DNA from: Kitasatospora sp. GAS204B
Lineage (GTDB): Bacteria > Actinomycetota > Actinomycetes > Streptomycetales > Streptomycetaceae
NCBI RefSeq assembly: GCF_029892155.1
Contig: NZ_JARZAG010000008.1
Location: 186,001-250,000 of the forward strand
DNA length: 64,000 nucleotides
Direction of reading: 5' to 3'
The position numbers and the translations under genes are program-made. How positions within the stretch are numbered: the first letter of the stretch is position 1; each line of letters starts with the position of its first letter. The notes beneath the pieces were generated by a model, which had not been told where the DNA came from, searched no databases, and saw only the letters and a program-made list of their open reading frames with translations. This document shows, one piece after another, positions 1-7,881 of this stretch.

Positions 1-122
1 ATCATTACCAATTCTTGACCGCTGGACCCCCTCTCGGCGAAGTGGATCAGCTTTCAGCCACTGGGAGTTATCAACCGGCCACGATCTGCCATCGACGGGC
101 AGCAGCCTCGCGAGAGTGCCGA

Positions 123-167
123 CAGGCCCCAGCTCGGCAGGCCCCAGCTCGGAAATCCCCAGCTCGG
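123..167. repeat. Three tandem 15-bp repeats
   Basis: Two identical copies of CAGGCCCCAGCTCGG (123-137, 138-152) are followed by a degenerate third copy (153-167) sharing CCCCAGCTCGG. They lie about 170 bases upstream of the S53 peptidase. The rest of 1-334 shows no convincing gene or promoter; open frames there are extensions or shadows of the peptidase frame. Confidence 0.8.
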
Positions 168-334
168 CAACGACCTGCTCACCCGTACCCGTGGGCCTGA
201 CGGAGCTGACGCAGGTACAGACATGTCAAAGACTTCCCCATGGATCACACAAGCTGCGGACAGACCCACCCGGACAGGAGTGCGATGTCGCCCACGCCGT
301 CGTCGACGGGACCTACCACCCCTCAGGGACACCC

Positions 335-1717
335 ATGCGACGTACCACCCTCAGCCGTGCCACCGCAGCGGCTGTCGGCACCCTCGCCATGTTCGCCACG
401 ACCGCCCTCACCGGCGCCGTGCCGGCCACCGCCGCACTGAGCGCATCGGCCGCACCGGCGCCGATACCGGCCGCGATCGGACATCGGATGGTGTCCGGCC
501 AGTTCCCCACTCCCCTCACGCCCAGCCAGTGCCAGGCCCAGTTCCAGGCCTCCTGCTACGGAGCCACCCAGCTCGAGCAGGGCTACGACGAGCACCCGCT
601 CCTCGACCGGGGGATCAACGGGGCCGGCCGCACCATCGTGATCGTCGACTCCTTCGGATCGCCGACCATCCAGCACGACCTGGACGTCTACAGCGCCCAG
701 TACGGCATCCCCAGCACCAACGTCCAGGTCGTGAAGTGGGGCACCGTGCCGCCCTTCGACCCGGGCAACTCGGACATGACCGGCTGGGCCGAGGAGACCA
801 CGATCGACGTCGACATGGCGCACGCCATGGCCCCCGGCGCGAAGATCGTGCTGGTCGAGACCGGCGTCTCGGAGCAGGAGGGGACCACCGGGTTCCCCGA
901 GATGATGGCCGCCGAGGACTCGCTGATCAAGCAGGGCGTCGGTGACGTCATCACGCAGAGCTTCGGCGCCACCGAGAACACCTTCCCGGGCTTCGACCAG
1001 GGCGACTACTCCAGCCTGCTCAACCTGCGCTACGCCTACAAGGACGCGGCCGCGCACGGCGTCACCGTGCTCGCCTCCTCGGGCGACAACGGCGTCACCG
1101 ACGCCGAGTCGGACGGCAGCACCCTCTACCCGTACCCGGTGACCTCCTGGCCGCCCTCCGACCCGCTGGTGACCGGCGTCGGCGGCACCACGGTGAAGCT
1201 GGACGACAACGGCAACCGGCTGAGCCCGGACTCCGTCTGGGACGACCCGTCGACCGGCGGCGGCGCCTCCGGGGGCGGCAAGTCCAAGGTCTTCAGCCGC
1301 CCGCTGTTCCAGCTCGGCGTGCAGAGCACCGTGGGCAACTCCCGTGGCGTGCCGGACATCAGCATGGTCGGCGACCCGAACACCGGCGTCTGGACCTACA
1401 ACAGCTTCGGGCCGCAGGACGACGGCTGGGAGCTGTGGGGCGGCACCAGCGTGGCCAGCCCGGTCTTCTCCGGCGTGGTGGCACTGGCCGACCAGGTCGC
1501 CGGGCACCGCCTCGGGAACCTGAACTACGGCCTCTACGCGCTGGGTGCGGCGCAGCAGGCCGGCGCCAAGTGGACCGGGATCAACGACGTCGTGGGCGGC
1601 TCCAACACCTACAACAACGTCCCCGGCTGGCCCGTCACCCCGGGCTACGACATGGCGACCGGCTGGGGCACGGTGGACGTGGCCAAGTTCGTGCCGACGA
1701 TCGCCGCACTCGGCTGA
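335..1717 (+). CDS. Secreted S53 (sedolisin) family serine-carboxyl peptidase
   Basis: A 460-residue exported endopeptidase. The ATG at 335 is chosen over an upstream in-frame start because it opens directly onto a Sec signal peptide (MRRTTLSR, then a hydrophobic stretch ending near ATAALSA). The sedolisin catalytic set is visible: Glu154 and Asp158 in the ExxxD motif of WAEETTIDVD, oxyanion Asp251 in SSGDNG, and nucleophile Ser372 in GGTSVASP. The C-terminal GYDMATGWGTVDV stretch matches the calcium-binding end of the family. Only about 60 residues separate the signal peptide from the catalytic core, so the long activation pro-domain of kumamolisin-type enzymes is missing. It stands alone and is followed by two strong hairpins. 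Family known; substrate unknown. Confidence 0.9.
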   Translation: MRRTTLSRATAAAVGTLAMFATTALTGAVPATAALSASAAPAPIPAAIGHRMVSGQFPTPLTPSQCQAQFQASCYGATQLEQGYDEHPLLDRGINGAGRTIVIVDSFGSPTIQHDLDVYSAQYGIPSTNVQVVKWGTVPPFDPGNSDMTGWAEETTIDVDMAHAMAPGAKIVLVETGVSEQEGTTGFPEMMAAEDSLIKQGVGDVITQSFGATENTFPGFDQGDYSSLLNLRYAYKDAAAHGVTVLASSGDNGVTDAESDGSTLYPYPVTSWPPSDPLVTGVGGTTVKLDDNGNRLSPDSVWDDPSTGGGASGGGKSKVFSRPLFQLGVQSTVGNSRGVPDISMVGDPNTGVWTYNSFGPQDDGWELWGGTSVASPVFSGVVALADQVAGHRLGNLNYGLYALGAAQQAGAKWTGINDVVGGSNTYNNVPGWPVTPGYDMATGWGTVDVAKFVPTIAALG

Positions 1718-1730
1718 CGCAGCATCAGTA

Positions 1731-1770
1731 GTTCTGCTGGGCATGCCAGTTCAGCTCATGCCAGCAGAAC
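1731..1770. terminator. Hairpin after S53 peptidase gene
   Basis: The arms GTTCTGCTGGGCATG and CATGCCAGCAGAAC pair with one bulged G around a short loop, 14 bases after the peptidase stop. No U-run follows, as is common for actinobacterial terminators. Confidence 0.6.
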
Positions 1771-1780
1771 GACCGGGTAC

Positions 1781-1822
1781 CGCGGGAGCGCCGGCCGAAC
1801 AATCGGCACCGGCGCTCCCGCG
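1781..1822. terminator. Second strong hairpin after S53 peptidase gene
   Basis: Perfect 14-bp arms, CGCGGGAGCGCCGG (1781-1794) and CCGGCGCTCCCGCG (1809-1822), with a further CCGA/TCGG pair in the loop. Together with the hairpin just upstream it probably ends transcription before the HEAT-repeat gene. Confidence 0.7.
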
Positions 1823-2023
1823 CTCATCCGCCCTGATTTTCCAGGGCCCCGAACGGTCGAACGCGCCGTGCCCTTGAAGTGGACTGCCTGGTCCAGGGCA
1901 ATCCGGCGTCCCTGCCGCCATCGACTACGGCGGGCCACCAGAAGTACGCCGACGCCTGCTGACGGGGTGTCGGCGGAGGTCGATAGGGTCGGACCACCTG
2001 ATCAGCTGAGGAGCGCCCGACCG

Positions 2024-3889
2024 ATGAGATCTCCGGCCGAGCTGGACCGCGTCCAGTGGCACGACCTGACCCATGCCTACGGTTCCGCCGAGGACGTGCC
2101 CGTGCTGATCAGGGCGCTGTACGAGGAGGACCAGGAGGAGGTCGAGGAGGCGATCTACGAGCTGTACGGCAACATCCACCACCAGGGCACGGTGTATCAG
2201 GCCTCCGCTCCCGCCGTGCCGTTCCTCGCGCACGCCGCCGTGCACGTCCCGGGCAGGCGCGCCGAGCTGCTGATGCTGCTCGCCACGCTCGCCGCCCACG
2301 AACCCGAGGACGTCGACTCGCCGCACTGGGCGGGGAGTTCCGTCGCCGCGGTCTGCGCCGAGCTGGGCCGGGTGCTGCCGGACCTGCTGCCCTGCCTGGC
2401 GGACGCCGACGGCACCGTGCGCCGGGCGGCCCTGCGGGTGGCGGCGGCCCTGGCCGAGGTGCTGCCGGCCGGGCCGCGGGAGGAGGCCGAGGCGCGCGTC
2501 GCGGGGCTGTACGACGGCGACCCCGTGCCGGCGGTGCGGGCCGACGCGATGGTGGCGTTGGGCCGGTTCGGGCGCGAGGTCGCGGGGTTGGACGGCCCGC
2601 TGCCCGAGATCCGGCTGGCGGCAGCCCTGCTCACGGCCGAACGCTGCGAGCCGCCGTACCCGGCCGAGCTGGTCGCCGTCCTCGCCGCCGACGGCGCCGT
2701 ACCCGCGCCGAGGGCCGATGCGCTCCCGTGGGGCGGCAGCACCCAGGAGGAGCGGCTGGCCCAGCTGCTCAGCGAGGACCCCGACGCGGGCCTGGCCGTG
2801 GCCGCCGGCTGGATCGCGGCGGGCGACCTCGACGCGCGCGGCTCCTGGCTGGCCCGGCAGATCGCCGATACCTGGCGGGACCGGGAACCGCAGGTGCTGG
2901 ACCTGCTGCTGACCGCCCTGCCCCAGCAGCCGGACGCCGATGCGCTGACCGGTCCGCTGCTCGCGGTCGGCCACTGGGTCGAGCTGGTGCCCGAGCCGAG
3001 CGGCGACCTGCGGGACGTGCTGCACGGGTACGCGACCGGTGCGGACGACGAGGTCGCGGAGCGGGCCCTGCACGCCCTGGTGCGCTCCCGCGACCCGCGG
3101 GCCGTGGAGCTGGTGGTGCGGCGGCCCAGCGCGCGGCTGCTCGCGGCGGCGGCGCGCCACTTCCCGACGGCGGCCGAGCAGTTGACACCCGTGATCCGGC
3201 GTCAGCTCGCCGCCGGCGCCGCCGGCAACGAGGGGATCGCCCTGGTGCTGGCGCTGGCACCGCTGGGTGCCGCCGCCCGGCAGGCGCAGCCCGAACTCGT
3301 CGACTGCCTGCGCACCCGGCGCGCCGCCATCGTCGCCGCCGAACAGCTCGGCGCGAACGGGCCGGCCACGGCGGAGGTCGTCGAGCTGCTGCGGGAGGCC
3401 GCCGGGAGCTCCGACACCTCGCTGCGGTCCGCGGCGGCCGTGGCCCACTACCGCGTGACCGGCGACGCCGACCTGGCCGTCGGCACCTTCGAGCAACTGC
3501 TCACGGGCCAGGGCGAGGTGCACTGGTTCATGTCCCGCCTGGAGCCGCTGGGCAGCGCCGCCGCCCCGCTGCTCCCGCTGGTCGAACCGTTCCTGACCGC
3601 CGAGTACGAGTGGATCCGGATGTCCGCCGCCGAGGCCCACCTGTGGATCACCGGCTCGCCCGACCGCGCCCTCCCGATCCTCACCGAACTGGTCGGCCCG
3701 ACCCGGGTCGGCCTGAAGGCCCTGGACACGCTCGCCACGATCGGCCGCCTCCCCGACGAACTCCGCCCCACCCTGGAGACCTTCGCCTCCTCCCCGCGCC
3801 GCCTGCTCACCGATTCGCCGCACTCCGGAGACAGCCACCCGGACGATGAACTGCGCACCCTGGCCCGCCGGCTGCTCGCCGCGGGCTAG
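2024..3889 (+). CDS. HEAT-repeat protein
   Basis: A 621-residue cytoplasmic protein made almost entirely of alpha-helical repeats with the AVRADAMVALGRFGREV type of signature, repeated in runs such as DGTVRRAALRVAAALAEVL and TSLRSAAAVAHYRVTGD. Such solenoids usually act as protein-binding scaffolds; no catalytic motif is seen. The start at 2024 is preceded by CTGAGGAG at a suitable distance, whereas the upstream frame extension reads as non-protein. The stop codon overlaps tail to tail with the stop of the convergent small gene in a shared CTAG (3886-3889). Partner and role are unknown. Confidence 0.85.
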   Translation: MRSPAELDRVQWHDLTHAYGSAEDVPVLIRALYEEDQEEVEEAIYELYGNIHHQGTVYQASAPAVPFLAHAAVHVPGRRAELLMLLATLAAHEPEDVDSPHWAGSSVAAVCAELGRVLPDLLPCLADADGTVRRAALRVAAALAEVLPAGPREEAEARVAGLYDGDPVPAVRADAMVALGRFGREVAGLDGPLPEIRLAAALLTAERCEPPYPAELVAVLAADGAVPAPRADALPWGGSTQEERLAQLLSEDPDAGLAVAAGWIAAGDLDARGSWLARQIADTWRDREPQVLDLLLTALPQQPDADALTGPLLAVGHWVELVPEPSGDLRDVLHGYATGADDEVAERALHALVRSRDPRAVELVVRRPSARLLAAAARHFPTAAEQLTPVIRRQLAAGAAGNEGIALVLALAPLGAAARQAQPELVDCLRTRRAAIVAAEQLGANGPATAEVVELLREAAGSSDTSLRSAAAVAHYRVTGDADLAVGTFEQLLTGQGEVHWFMSRLEPLGSAAAPLLPLVEPFLTAEYEWIRMSAAEAHLWITGSPDRALPILTELVGPTRVGLKALDTLATIGRLPDELRPTLETFASSPRRLLTDSPHSGDSHPDDELRTLARRLLAAG

Positions 3890-4098
3890 GACCGAGTTGC
3901 AAACCCCCTCGCCAACTCGTCGGTGATGCGCGAGTGCACACCACGCATCAATCGGAGCGTCGAGTCCAGCTCCGCCTCGGGCACCCCCGACTTGGCCTGA
4001 CCATCGAGAGTCTCTCCGAGGCGCCGCAGCTCGGCCAGCGCTTCGAGACGGTCGAAGGGCTGCTCCGACGTGATTGGGGCAGGCGAGCGGGGGTTCAC
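3886..4098 (-). CDS. Small hypothetical protein, third gene of whiJ-like locus operon
   Basis: A 70-residue acidic-helical protein (MNPRSPAPITSEQPFDRLEA...) that I do not recognise by family. Its start overlaps the stop of the preceding gene by four bases (ATGA), so it is probably translationally coupled and co-expressed with the two small genes upstream. The body looks like a two-helix bundle (LAELRRLGETLDG, STLRLMRGVHSRITDEL). There is no signal peptide or membrane segment. The overlaps on both sides and its place beside an HTH/DUF397 pair argue that it is real. Confidence 0.65.
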   Translation of the reverse strand: MNPRSPAPITSEQPFDRLEALAELRRLGETLDGQAKSGVPEAELDSTLRLMRGVHSRITDELARGFATRS

Positions 4099-4334
4099 TC
4101 GGCCCCCTGGCCAGGGGGCGGTGTCGCGCGCATCCTCACACGGTGGACGTAGCGCGATGCTCGCTCGTAGCCCTCTTGGCAGTACGGCAATATGACCAAC
4201 TGGGCGTTACCAAGGGAAATGTGGGGACCGGGGGCGACCCAGGTCTGCCGGTCGCAGCAGACGCACCACCCGAATCGCCACATGTGGCGCGGCGGCAGGG
4301 CAACCGACTCGGCAGGCTCGGGGCTGGTGCTCAT
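4095..4334 (-). CDS. Small cysteine-containing hypothetical protein
   Basis: A 79-residue protein with a CVCCDRQTWV motif at about residues 24-33 and a further Cys near residue 52, compatible with metal or disulfide binding but not a recognised zinc finger. ATGA overlaps join it to the genes on both sides. Small proteins of this kind are common next to DUF397/HTH regulators in streptomycetes, but their job is not established. Confidence 0.65.
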   Translation of the reverse strand: MSTSPEPAESVALPPRHMWRFGWCVCCDRQTWVAPGPHISLGNAQLVILPYCQEGYERASRYVHRVRMRATPPPGQGAE

Positions 4335-4603
4335 CAGGCGCGCTCGCCCGACAGTCGCACCTGAGTGGCATCCCGAGGTGTGCCGGCTCGGATGACCGGG
4401 ATCAACTTCGGTTCACCCGGCAGGGGTTGGATGGCACTCGCGGGAGTGTCCCACTCGATGCCGCCGGCTTCCGGTCGAAGGCTGACGAGATTCTGGCCGT
4501 TGCGCCCCATGAACACCCCGTCGCACTGGTGCTGCTCGTCCCGGACCAGCTCACCTTTGCGGGGTACGTACAAGGGCCGTGAGGGCTCTCTGTTCGTAGA
4601 CAT
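4334..4603 (-). CDS. Small hypothetical protein, first gene of whiJ-like locus operon
   Basis: An 89-residue protein (MSTNREPSRPLYVPRKGELVRDEQ...). The start at 4603 is chosen because GGAGAGGAG lies seven bases upstream; an in-frame start 15 codons earlier has no such site. The central stretch GVFMGRNGQNLVSLRPEAGGIEWDTPASAI resembles a small beta-rich fold often found beside HTH/DUF397 pairs in streptomycetes; function unknown. It leads three coupled genes and is divergent from the regulator at 4704, with a 16-bp dyad in between. Confidence 0.7.
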   Translation of the reverse strand: MSTNREPSRPLYVPRKGELVRDEQHQCDGVFMGRNGQNLVSLRPEAGGIEWDTPASAIQPLPGEPKLIPVIRAGTPRDATQVRLSGERA

Positions 4604-4619
4604 CAAACGACTCCTCTCC

Positions 4620-4635
4620 GTAGTGAATCCACTAC
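4620..4635. promoter_or_regulatory. Dyad in divergent promoter region of whiJ-like locus
   Basis: GTAGTG-AATC-CACTAC is a perfect 6-bp inverted repeat. It lies between the small-gene operon and the HTH regulator, so it is a candidate operator for that regulator. Binding is inferred, not shown. Confidence 0.5.
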
Positions 4636-4703
4636 CAGGACGACTCACTGTCCTCTACGCTCAGAACGTCTTCAACGTGTCAGATCGGAAGGAAGACTGG
4701 ATC

Positions 4704-5531
4704 TTGAACCGTCTGGAGTTGGATCCCCACTCATCCCCGCGCGCGGCCTTCGGCGCGCAACTGCGCACCTCACGCGAGGAGAACGGCTGGACCCAGGACG
4801 AGCTGGGTGAACGGCTGGAGTACTCGGGGACGCATGTGTCAGCCGTAGAAACCGGGCGGAAGCCCCCAACACTTCGTTTGGCCAGGAGAGCTGACGTTGT
4901 GTTCGGTACGGGGACCTTGTTTCTGGACATGTTCCGGGACATCAGAAGAACCTCGCTCCTCGAAGGCTTCCCGGACTACGTGGCCCACGAGGCGCGGGCG
5001 GTGGAGATTCGGCTCTTCGAACTCGGCATCATCCCTGGGCTGTTGCAGACGCCGGAGTACGCGGCGGCGGTGACCATGGGAGCTGTTCGCCGGGGCAACA
5101 TCACCCAGGAACAGGCCGACGAACGTCTGACGTTCATTGCGGAGCGACAGGCGCGCCTTGTGCGGCACCCGGCCCCGCTGATTCACGCGGTGCTGGATGA
5201 AAGCTGCATCCGACGGCCGGTCGGCGGCCCGGCGGTGATGGCTGCCCAGCTGGATCAGCTGATCGCCTTCGCCGAACTGCCGCATACGGTCCTCCAGGTG
5301 GCCCCGTACGACATAGAAGAACGCCGCTCATTCGATCTGCCGGTGAACATCCTCACCCTGCCTGACCGATCGCTGGTGGCCTACGCGGAGTCCGCCCTAC
5401 AGGGTCATCTTGAGCGAGGGAGTGACGCCGTGGTGCCGGTGCTGACGGCCTACCATCAGCTACAGGCTGAAGCGCTGTCGCAGACTGCGTCAGTGGCCGT
5501 GATCCAGCAGGTACGAAAGGAACTCCAGTGA
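4704..5531 (+). CDS. HTH (XRE) regulator with DUF5753 domain, whiJ-like
   Basis: A 275-residue transcription factor. Residues about 15-70 form an XRE helix-turn-helix (FGAQLRTSREENGWTQDELGERLEYSGTHVSAVETGRKPP); the rest is the DUF5753 ligand or partner domain (IPGLLQTPEYAAAV, ERQARLVRHPAPLIHAVLDESCIRRPVGG). A TTG start at 4704 is proposed: GGAAGGA lies nine bases upstream, and MNRLELDPHSSPRAAFGAQL matches how such proteins usually begin. A GTG at 4677 is the alternative. The downstream DUF397 gene overlaps by ATGA. Pairs like this (WhiJ and relatives) influence development in Streptomyces coelicolor; the exact target here is unknown. Confidence 0.9.
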   Translation: MNRLELDPHSSPRAAFGAQLRTSREENGWTQDELGERLEYSGTHVSAVETGRKPPTLRLARRADVVFGTGTLFLDMFRDIRRTSLLEGFPDYVAHEARAVEIRLFELGIIPGLLQTPEYAAAVTMGAVRRGNITQEQADERLTFIAERQARLVRHPAPLIHAVLDESCIRRPVGGPAVMAAQLDQLIAFAELPHTVLQVAPYDIEERRSFDLPVNILTLPDRSLVAYAESALQGHLERGSDAVVPVLTAYHQLQAEALSQTASVAVIQQVRKELQ

Positions 5532-5722
5532 TCGACCCCGCATGGTTCAAGTCCAGCTACAGCAGCAACGGCGGAAACTGCATTGAGGTAGCCCCCAATA
5601 TTCCTGGCGTGATCCCCGTCCGGGACTCCAAGGACCCCGAGGGCGGCTCCCTGGTCTTCCCTCCTGGCGCGTTCGCCGCGTTCGTGGCAGGGGTCAAGGA
5701 CGGCGACTTCGGCACTGTCTGA
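5528..5722 (+). CDS. DUF397 domain protein
   Basis: A 64-residue protein with the full DUF397 signature: WFKSSYSSNGGNCIEVA, VIPVRDSKDPEGGSLVFPPGAFAAFV and a closing GDF. DUF397 proteins are partners of DUF5753 HTH regulators, and this one is coupled to its regulator by an ATGA overlap. It probably modulates DNA binding by the upstream protein (established as a theme for whiJ-type pairs, inferred here). A hairpin follows it directly. Confidence 0.92.
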   Translation: MIDPAWFKSSYSSNGGNCIEVAPNIPGVIPVRDSKDPEGGSLVFPPGAFAAFVAGVKDGDFGTV

Positions 5723-5736
5723 CGGCTCCCGCACCG

Positions 5737-5774
5737 GAACCCCCTGTGCAGCGCTACGGGCCGCGCGGGGGTTC
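5737..5774. terminator. Hairpin after DUF397 gene
   Basis: The arms GAACCCCC (5737-5744) and GGGGGTTC (5767-5774) flank a GC-rich loop, 15 bases after the DUF397 stop and before the convergent reductase gene. Confidence 0.6.
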
Positions 5775-5840
5775 AGTGCTGTCTGCGGAGCTTGTCCGTC
5801 GTAGGCTCGCCTGTCTGCGCGACGCCCGGGTCCGGCGTGG

Positions 5841-6890
5841 TCAGTCCAGTTGGGCGAGCAACTCCGGGCCGCCCCATGCCTTCGCGGCGCCGGCCCCGGC
5901 TGCCTCGGCCTCGTGGACCAGGGCGATCAGGCGGGCGTTGGCGGGAGCGGTGAGCCCGTGGCGGGTGGCGAGGGCGGTGATCTCGCCCTGTAGCGTGTCG
6001 ACTTCGGTGGGGCGCCCCCGTTGGAGGTCCTCCCACATCGAGGAGCGGGCCTGGGCGTCGATCCGCAGGGTAGCGCCGGCCAGCCGCTGGAAGAGCGTGT
6101 CGGGCAGCCGGAGTACCCGGGGTGTCCAGGTGGGGGGAACCGGCCCGAGGCGGGCGGGGGTGATGCCCTCGGCCCGGAACGCGGTAAGCGCTTCCCGCTG
6201 GCAGCGCGCCAGGCAGGCCCGGTAGGCGCGCTGGCCCAACTGCTCGCGCAGCGGCAGGCCGGAAAGCGCGTTCACGGCGTTGTTCAGGTTCATCAGCAGC
6301 TTGGCCGCCTGGACGGCGGGCATGTCCTGACGCAGCGCCAGCGGGAGTCCGGCGAAGCGGGCCGCCGCCGCGAAGGCGGCGCTGTGCGGGGTGTCCGCGA
6401 GCATCAACTGGCCTGCGGTGCCCTGGTGGAAGGCGGCGCTGCCGGTGCGCACCACGTTGTAGGGGACCATGCCGGCCAGCACCGGGTGATCGGGGAGTTC
6501 GGCGCTGAGCAGTTCGGGGTTGTGCAGCCCGTTCTGGAAGCTGATCACCACGGTGTGCGGGGCGAGGTGCGCTGCGAGCTCGCGGGCGGCACCGGCGGTG
6601 TCGGCGGATTTGACGGTCACCAGGACGTAGTCGGCACCGGCCGCCGCGCTCGCGCCGGTGGCCGGCCGCAGGGTGCGGATCGCGGGCCGGGCGGCGTCGG
6701 GGCCCGGCCCGGTCAGCGTCAGCCCGTCGCGCTCGATGGCCGCCATCGCGCTCGGGCGGCCGATCAGGGTGACCTCGGCGACCCCGGGAACGGCGGCGAG
6801 CCGGCCGCCCAGGTGGCAGCCGATGCTACCGGCGCCGAGTACGGCGATCCGCGGCGGCGGGGCGGTGAGGGCGGCGGGGTCGGTGGGCAC
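5841..6890 (-). CDS. Ketopantoate reductase-like NADPH-dependent oxidoreductase
   Basis: A 349-residue member of the PanE/ApbA family (2-dehydropantoate 2-reductase superfamily). The N-terminal Rossmann fold has IAVLGAGSIGCHLGGRLA, and the family pattern continues with YVLVTVKSADT and VISFQNGLHNPELL. The C-terminal helical domain carries AAKLLMNLNNAVNAL, where the family places its catalytic Lys and Asn. The start is GTG with GAGGAG eight bases upstream. It follows the class II aldolase gene by nine bases, so the two form an operon. That pairing suggests a substrate other than ketopantoate, perhaps an aldol-derived 2-keto acid; this is inference. Confidence 0.85.
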   Translation of the reverse strand: MPTDPAALTAPPPRIAVLGAGSIGCHLGGRLAAVPGVAEVTLIGRPSAMAAIERDGLTLTGPGPDAARPAIRTLRPATGASAAAGADYVLVTVKSADTAGAARELAAHLAPHTVVISFQNGLHNPELLSAELPDHPVLAGMVPYNVVRTGSAAFHQGTAGQLMLADTPHSAAFAAAARFAGLPLALRQDMPAVQAAKLLMNLNNAVNALSGLPLREQLGQRAYRACLARCQREALTAFRAEGITPARLGPVPPTWTPRVLRLPDTLFQRLAGATLRIDAQARSSMWEDLQRGRPTEVDTLQGEITALATRHGLTAPANARLIALVHEAEAAGAGAAKAWGGPELLAQLD

Positions 6891-6899
6891 AGGTGCTCC

Positions 6900-7769
6900 T
6901 CAGTCGAAGAGGTCGGGGTCCGAGGCCGTGATCTGGTCCCACAGCGGGCGGGCCTGGAACCAGCCGGCCAGGTGCGAGCCGAGCTGTCCCCGGGTGATCA
7001 GCGCGGTCTCCCGGTCGATCAGCTTGGGGGTGCCGGCGGCCATCGCCAGCAGCTGCGCCTGACAGGAGCGCTCCATGGTGATGAACCACCAGACCGCCTC
7101 GGCCACCGAGTGACCGACCGTCAGCAGGCCGTGGTTCTGCAGGATCACCGCCTTGAAGTCGCCGAGCGCCGCCGCTATCCGGCGCCCCTCCTCGGTCTCG
7201 TTGACCACGCCGCGGTAGTCGCTGTAGAGGCCGTGGTCCTCGAAGAAGGCGCAGGCGTCCTGGGTGATCGGGTCCAGCCGGACGCCGAGGCTGGAGAACG
7301 CCTTCCCGTAGAGCGAGTGCGAGTGCGCGGCGGCGATCGCGTCCGGGCGGGCGGCGTGCACCTGGGAGTGGATCACGAAGGCCGCCCGGTTCACCGGCCG
7401 GTTGCCGTGCAGCAGCGTGCCCTCGTGGTCGACCAGGATCAGATCGGAGGCCTTGATCTGGTTGAAGCTCATCCCGAACGGGTTCACCCAGAACCACTGC
7501 GGGTTCTCCGGGTCGCGCACGGTGATGTGGCCCGCCACCCCCTCGGAGAACCCGAAACGGCCGAACAGCCGGAACCCGGCCGCCAGTTGCTCCCTGCGGT
7601 ACTGACGCTCGGCCTCGACCGTCTCGAAGCTGGGCGGCATCGGCAGGGTGACGCCCGCCGGGACCGGACCGACCACGCCGGCCAGCGCGGCGGGCAGCGG
7701 AGCAGCCGGCGAGGCGGTGAGGGTGTTGTTGTCGGTGCTGCTGACGGTGCTGCTGACGGAGTTGCGCAC
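6900..7769 (-). CDS. Class II aldolase/adducin family protein
   Basis: About 289 residues. The family zinc site is visible in IAAAHSHSLYGKAF (two His) and VILQNHGLLTVG (third His), with GVAGHITVRDPENP near the N-terminus. Members are zinc-dependent aldolases or epimerases of the fuculose-phosphate type, or related decarboxylases; the substrate cannot be read from sequence. The GTG at 7769 is chosen because TGGAG lies six bases upstream and the start then falls after the TetR operator at 7811-7826; the frame stays open upstream through the operator, so the start is uncertain. It is first in an operon with the reductase and divergent from a TetR gene that probably represses it. Confidence 0.82.
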   Translation of the reverse strand: MRNSVSSTVSSTDNNTLTASPAAPLPAALAGVVGPVPAGVTLPMPPSFETVEAERQYRREQLAAGFRLFGRFGFSEGVAGHITVRDPENPQWFWVNPFGMSFNQIKASDLILVDHEGTLLHGNRPVNRAAFVIHSQVHAARPDAIAAAHSHSLYGKAFSSLGVRLDPITQDACAFFEDHGLYSDYRGVVNETEEGRRIAAALGDFKAVILQNHGLLTVGHSVAEAVWWFITMERSCQAQLLAMAAGTPKLIDRETALITRGQLGSHLAGWFQARPLWDQITASDPDLFD

Positions 7770-7810
7770 AGCGGGCTCCAGGACGTCGGCGACAGTGCGG
7801 ACAGCCAGAA

Positions 7811-7826
7811 GATACACTCGTGTATC
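7811..7826. promoter_or_regulatory. TetR operator between aldolase and TetR genes
   Basis: GATACAC-TC-GTGTATC is a perfect 7-bp dyad with a 2-base centre, in the divergent region 55 bases before the TetR start and just upstream of the aldolase start. It suits a TetR dimer acting on both promoters. Confidence 0.7.
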
Positions 7827-7881
7827 CGATACGCCAATGCATCCGATCTCGCCGCAGCGGCCGATCCAGGGAGAGTGCCCG

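Noticed and set aside
323..1744. Long minus-strand open frame opposite the S53 peptidase
   Set aside because: Antisense shadow of a high-GC gene; composition is Gly/Arg/Val/His filler with no domain.
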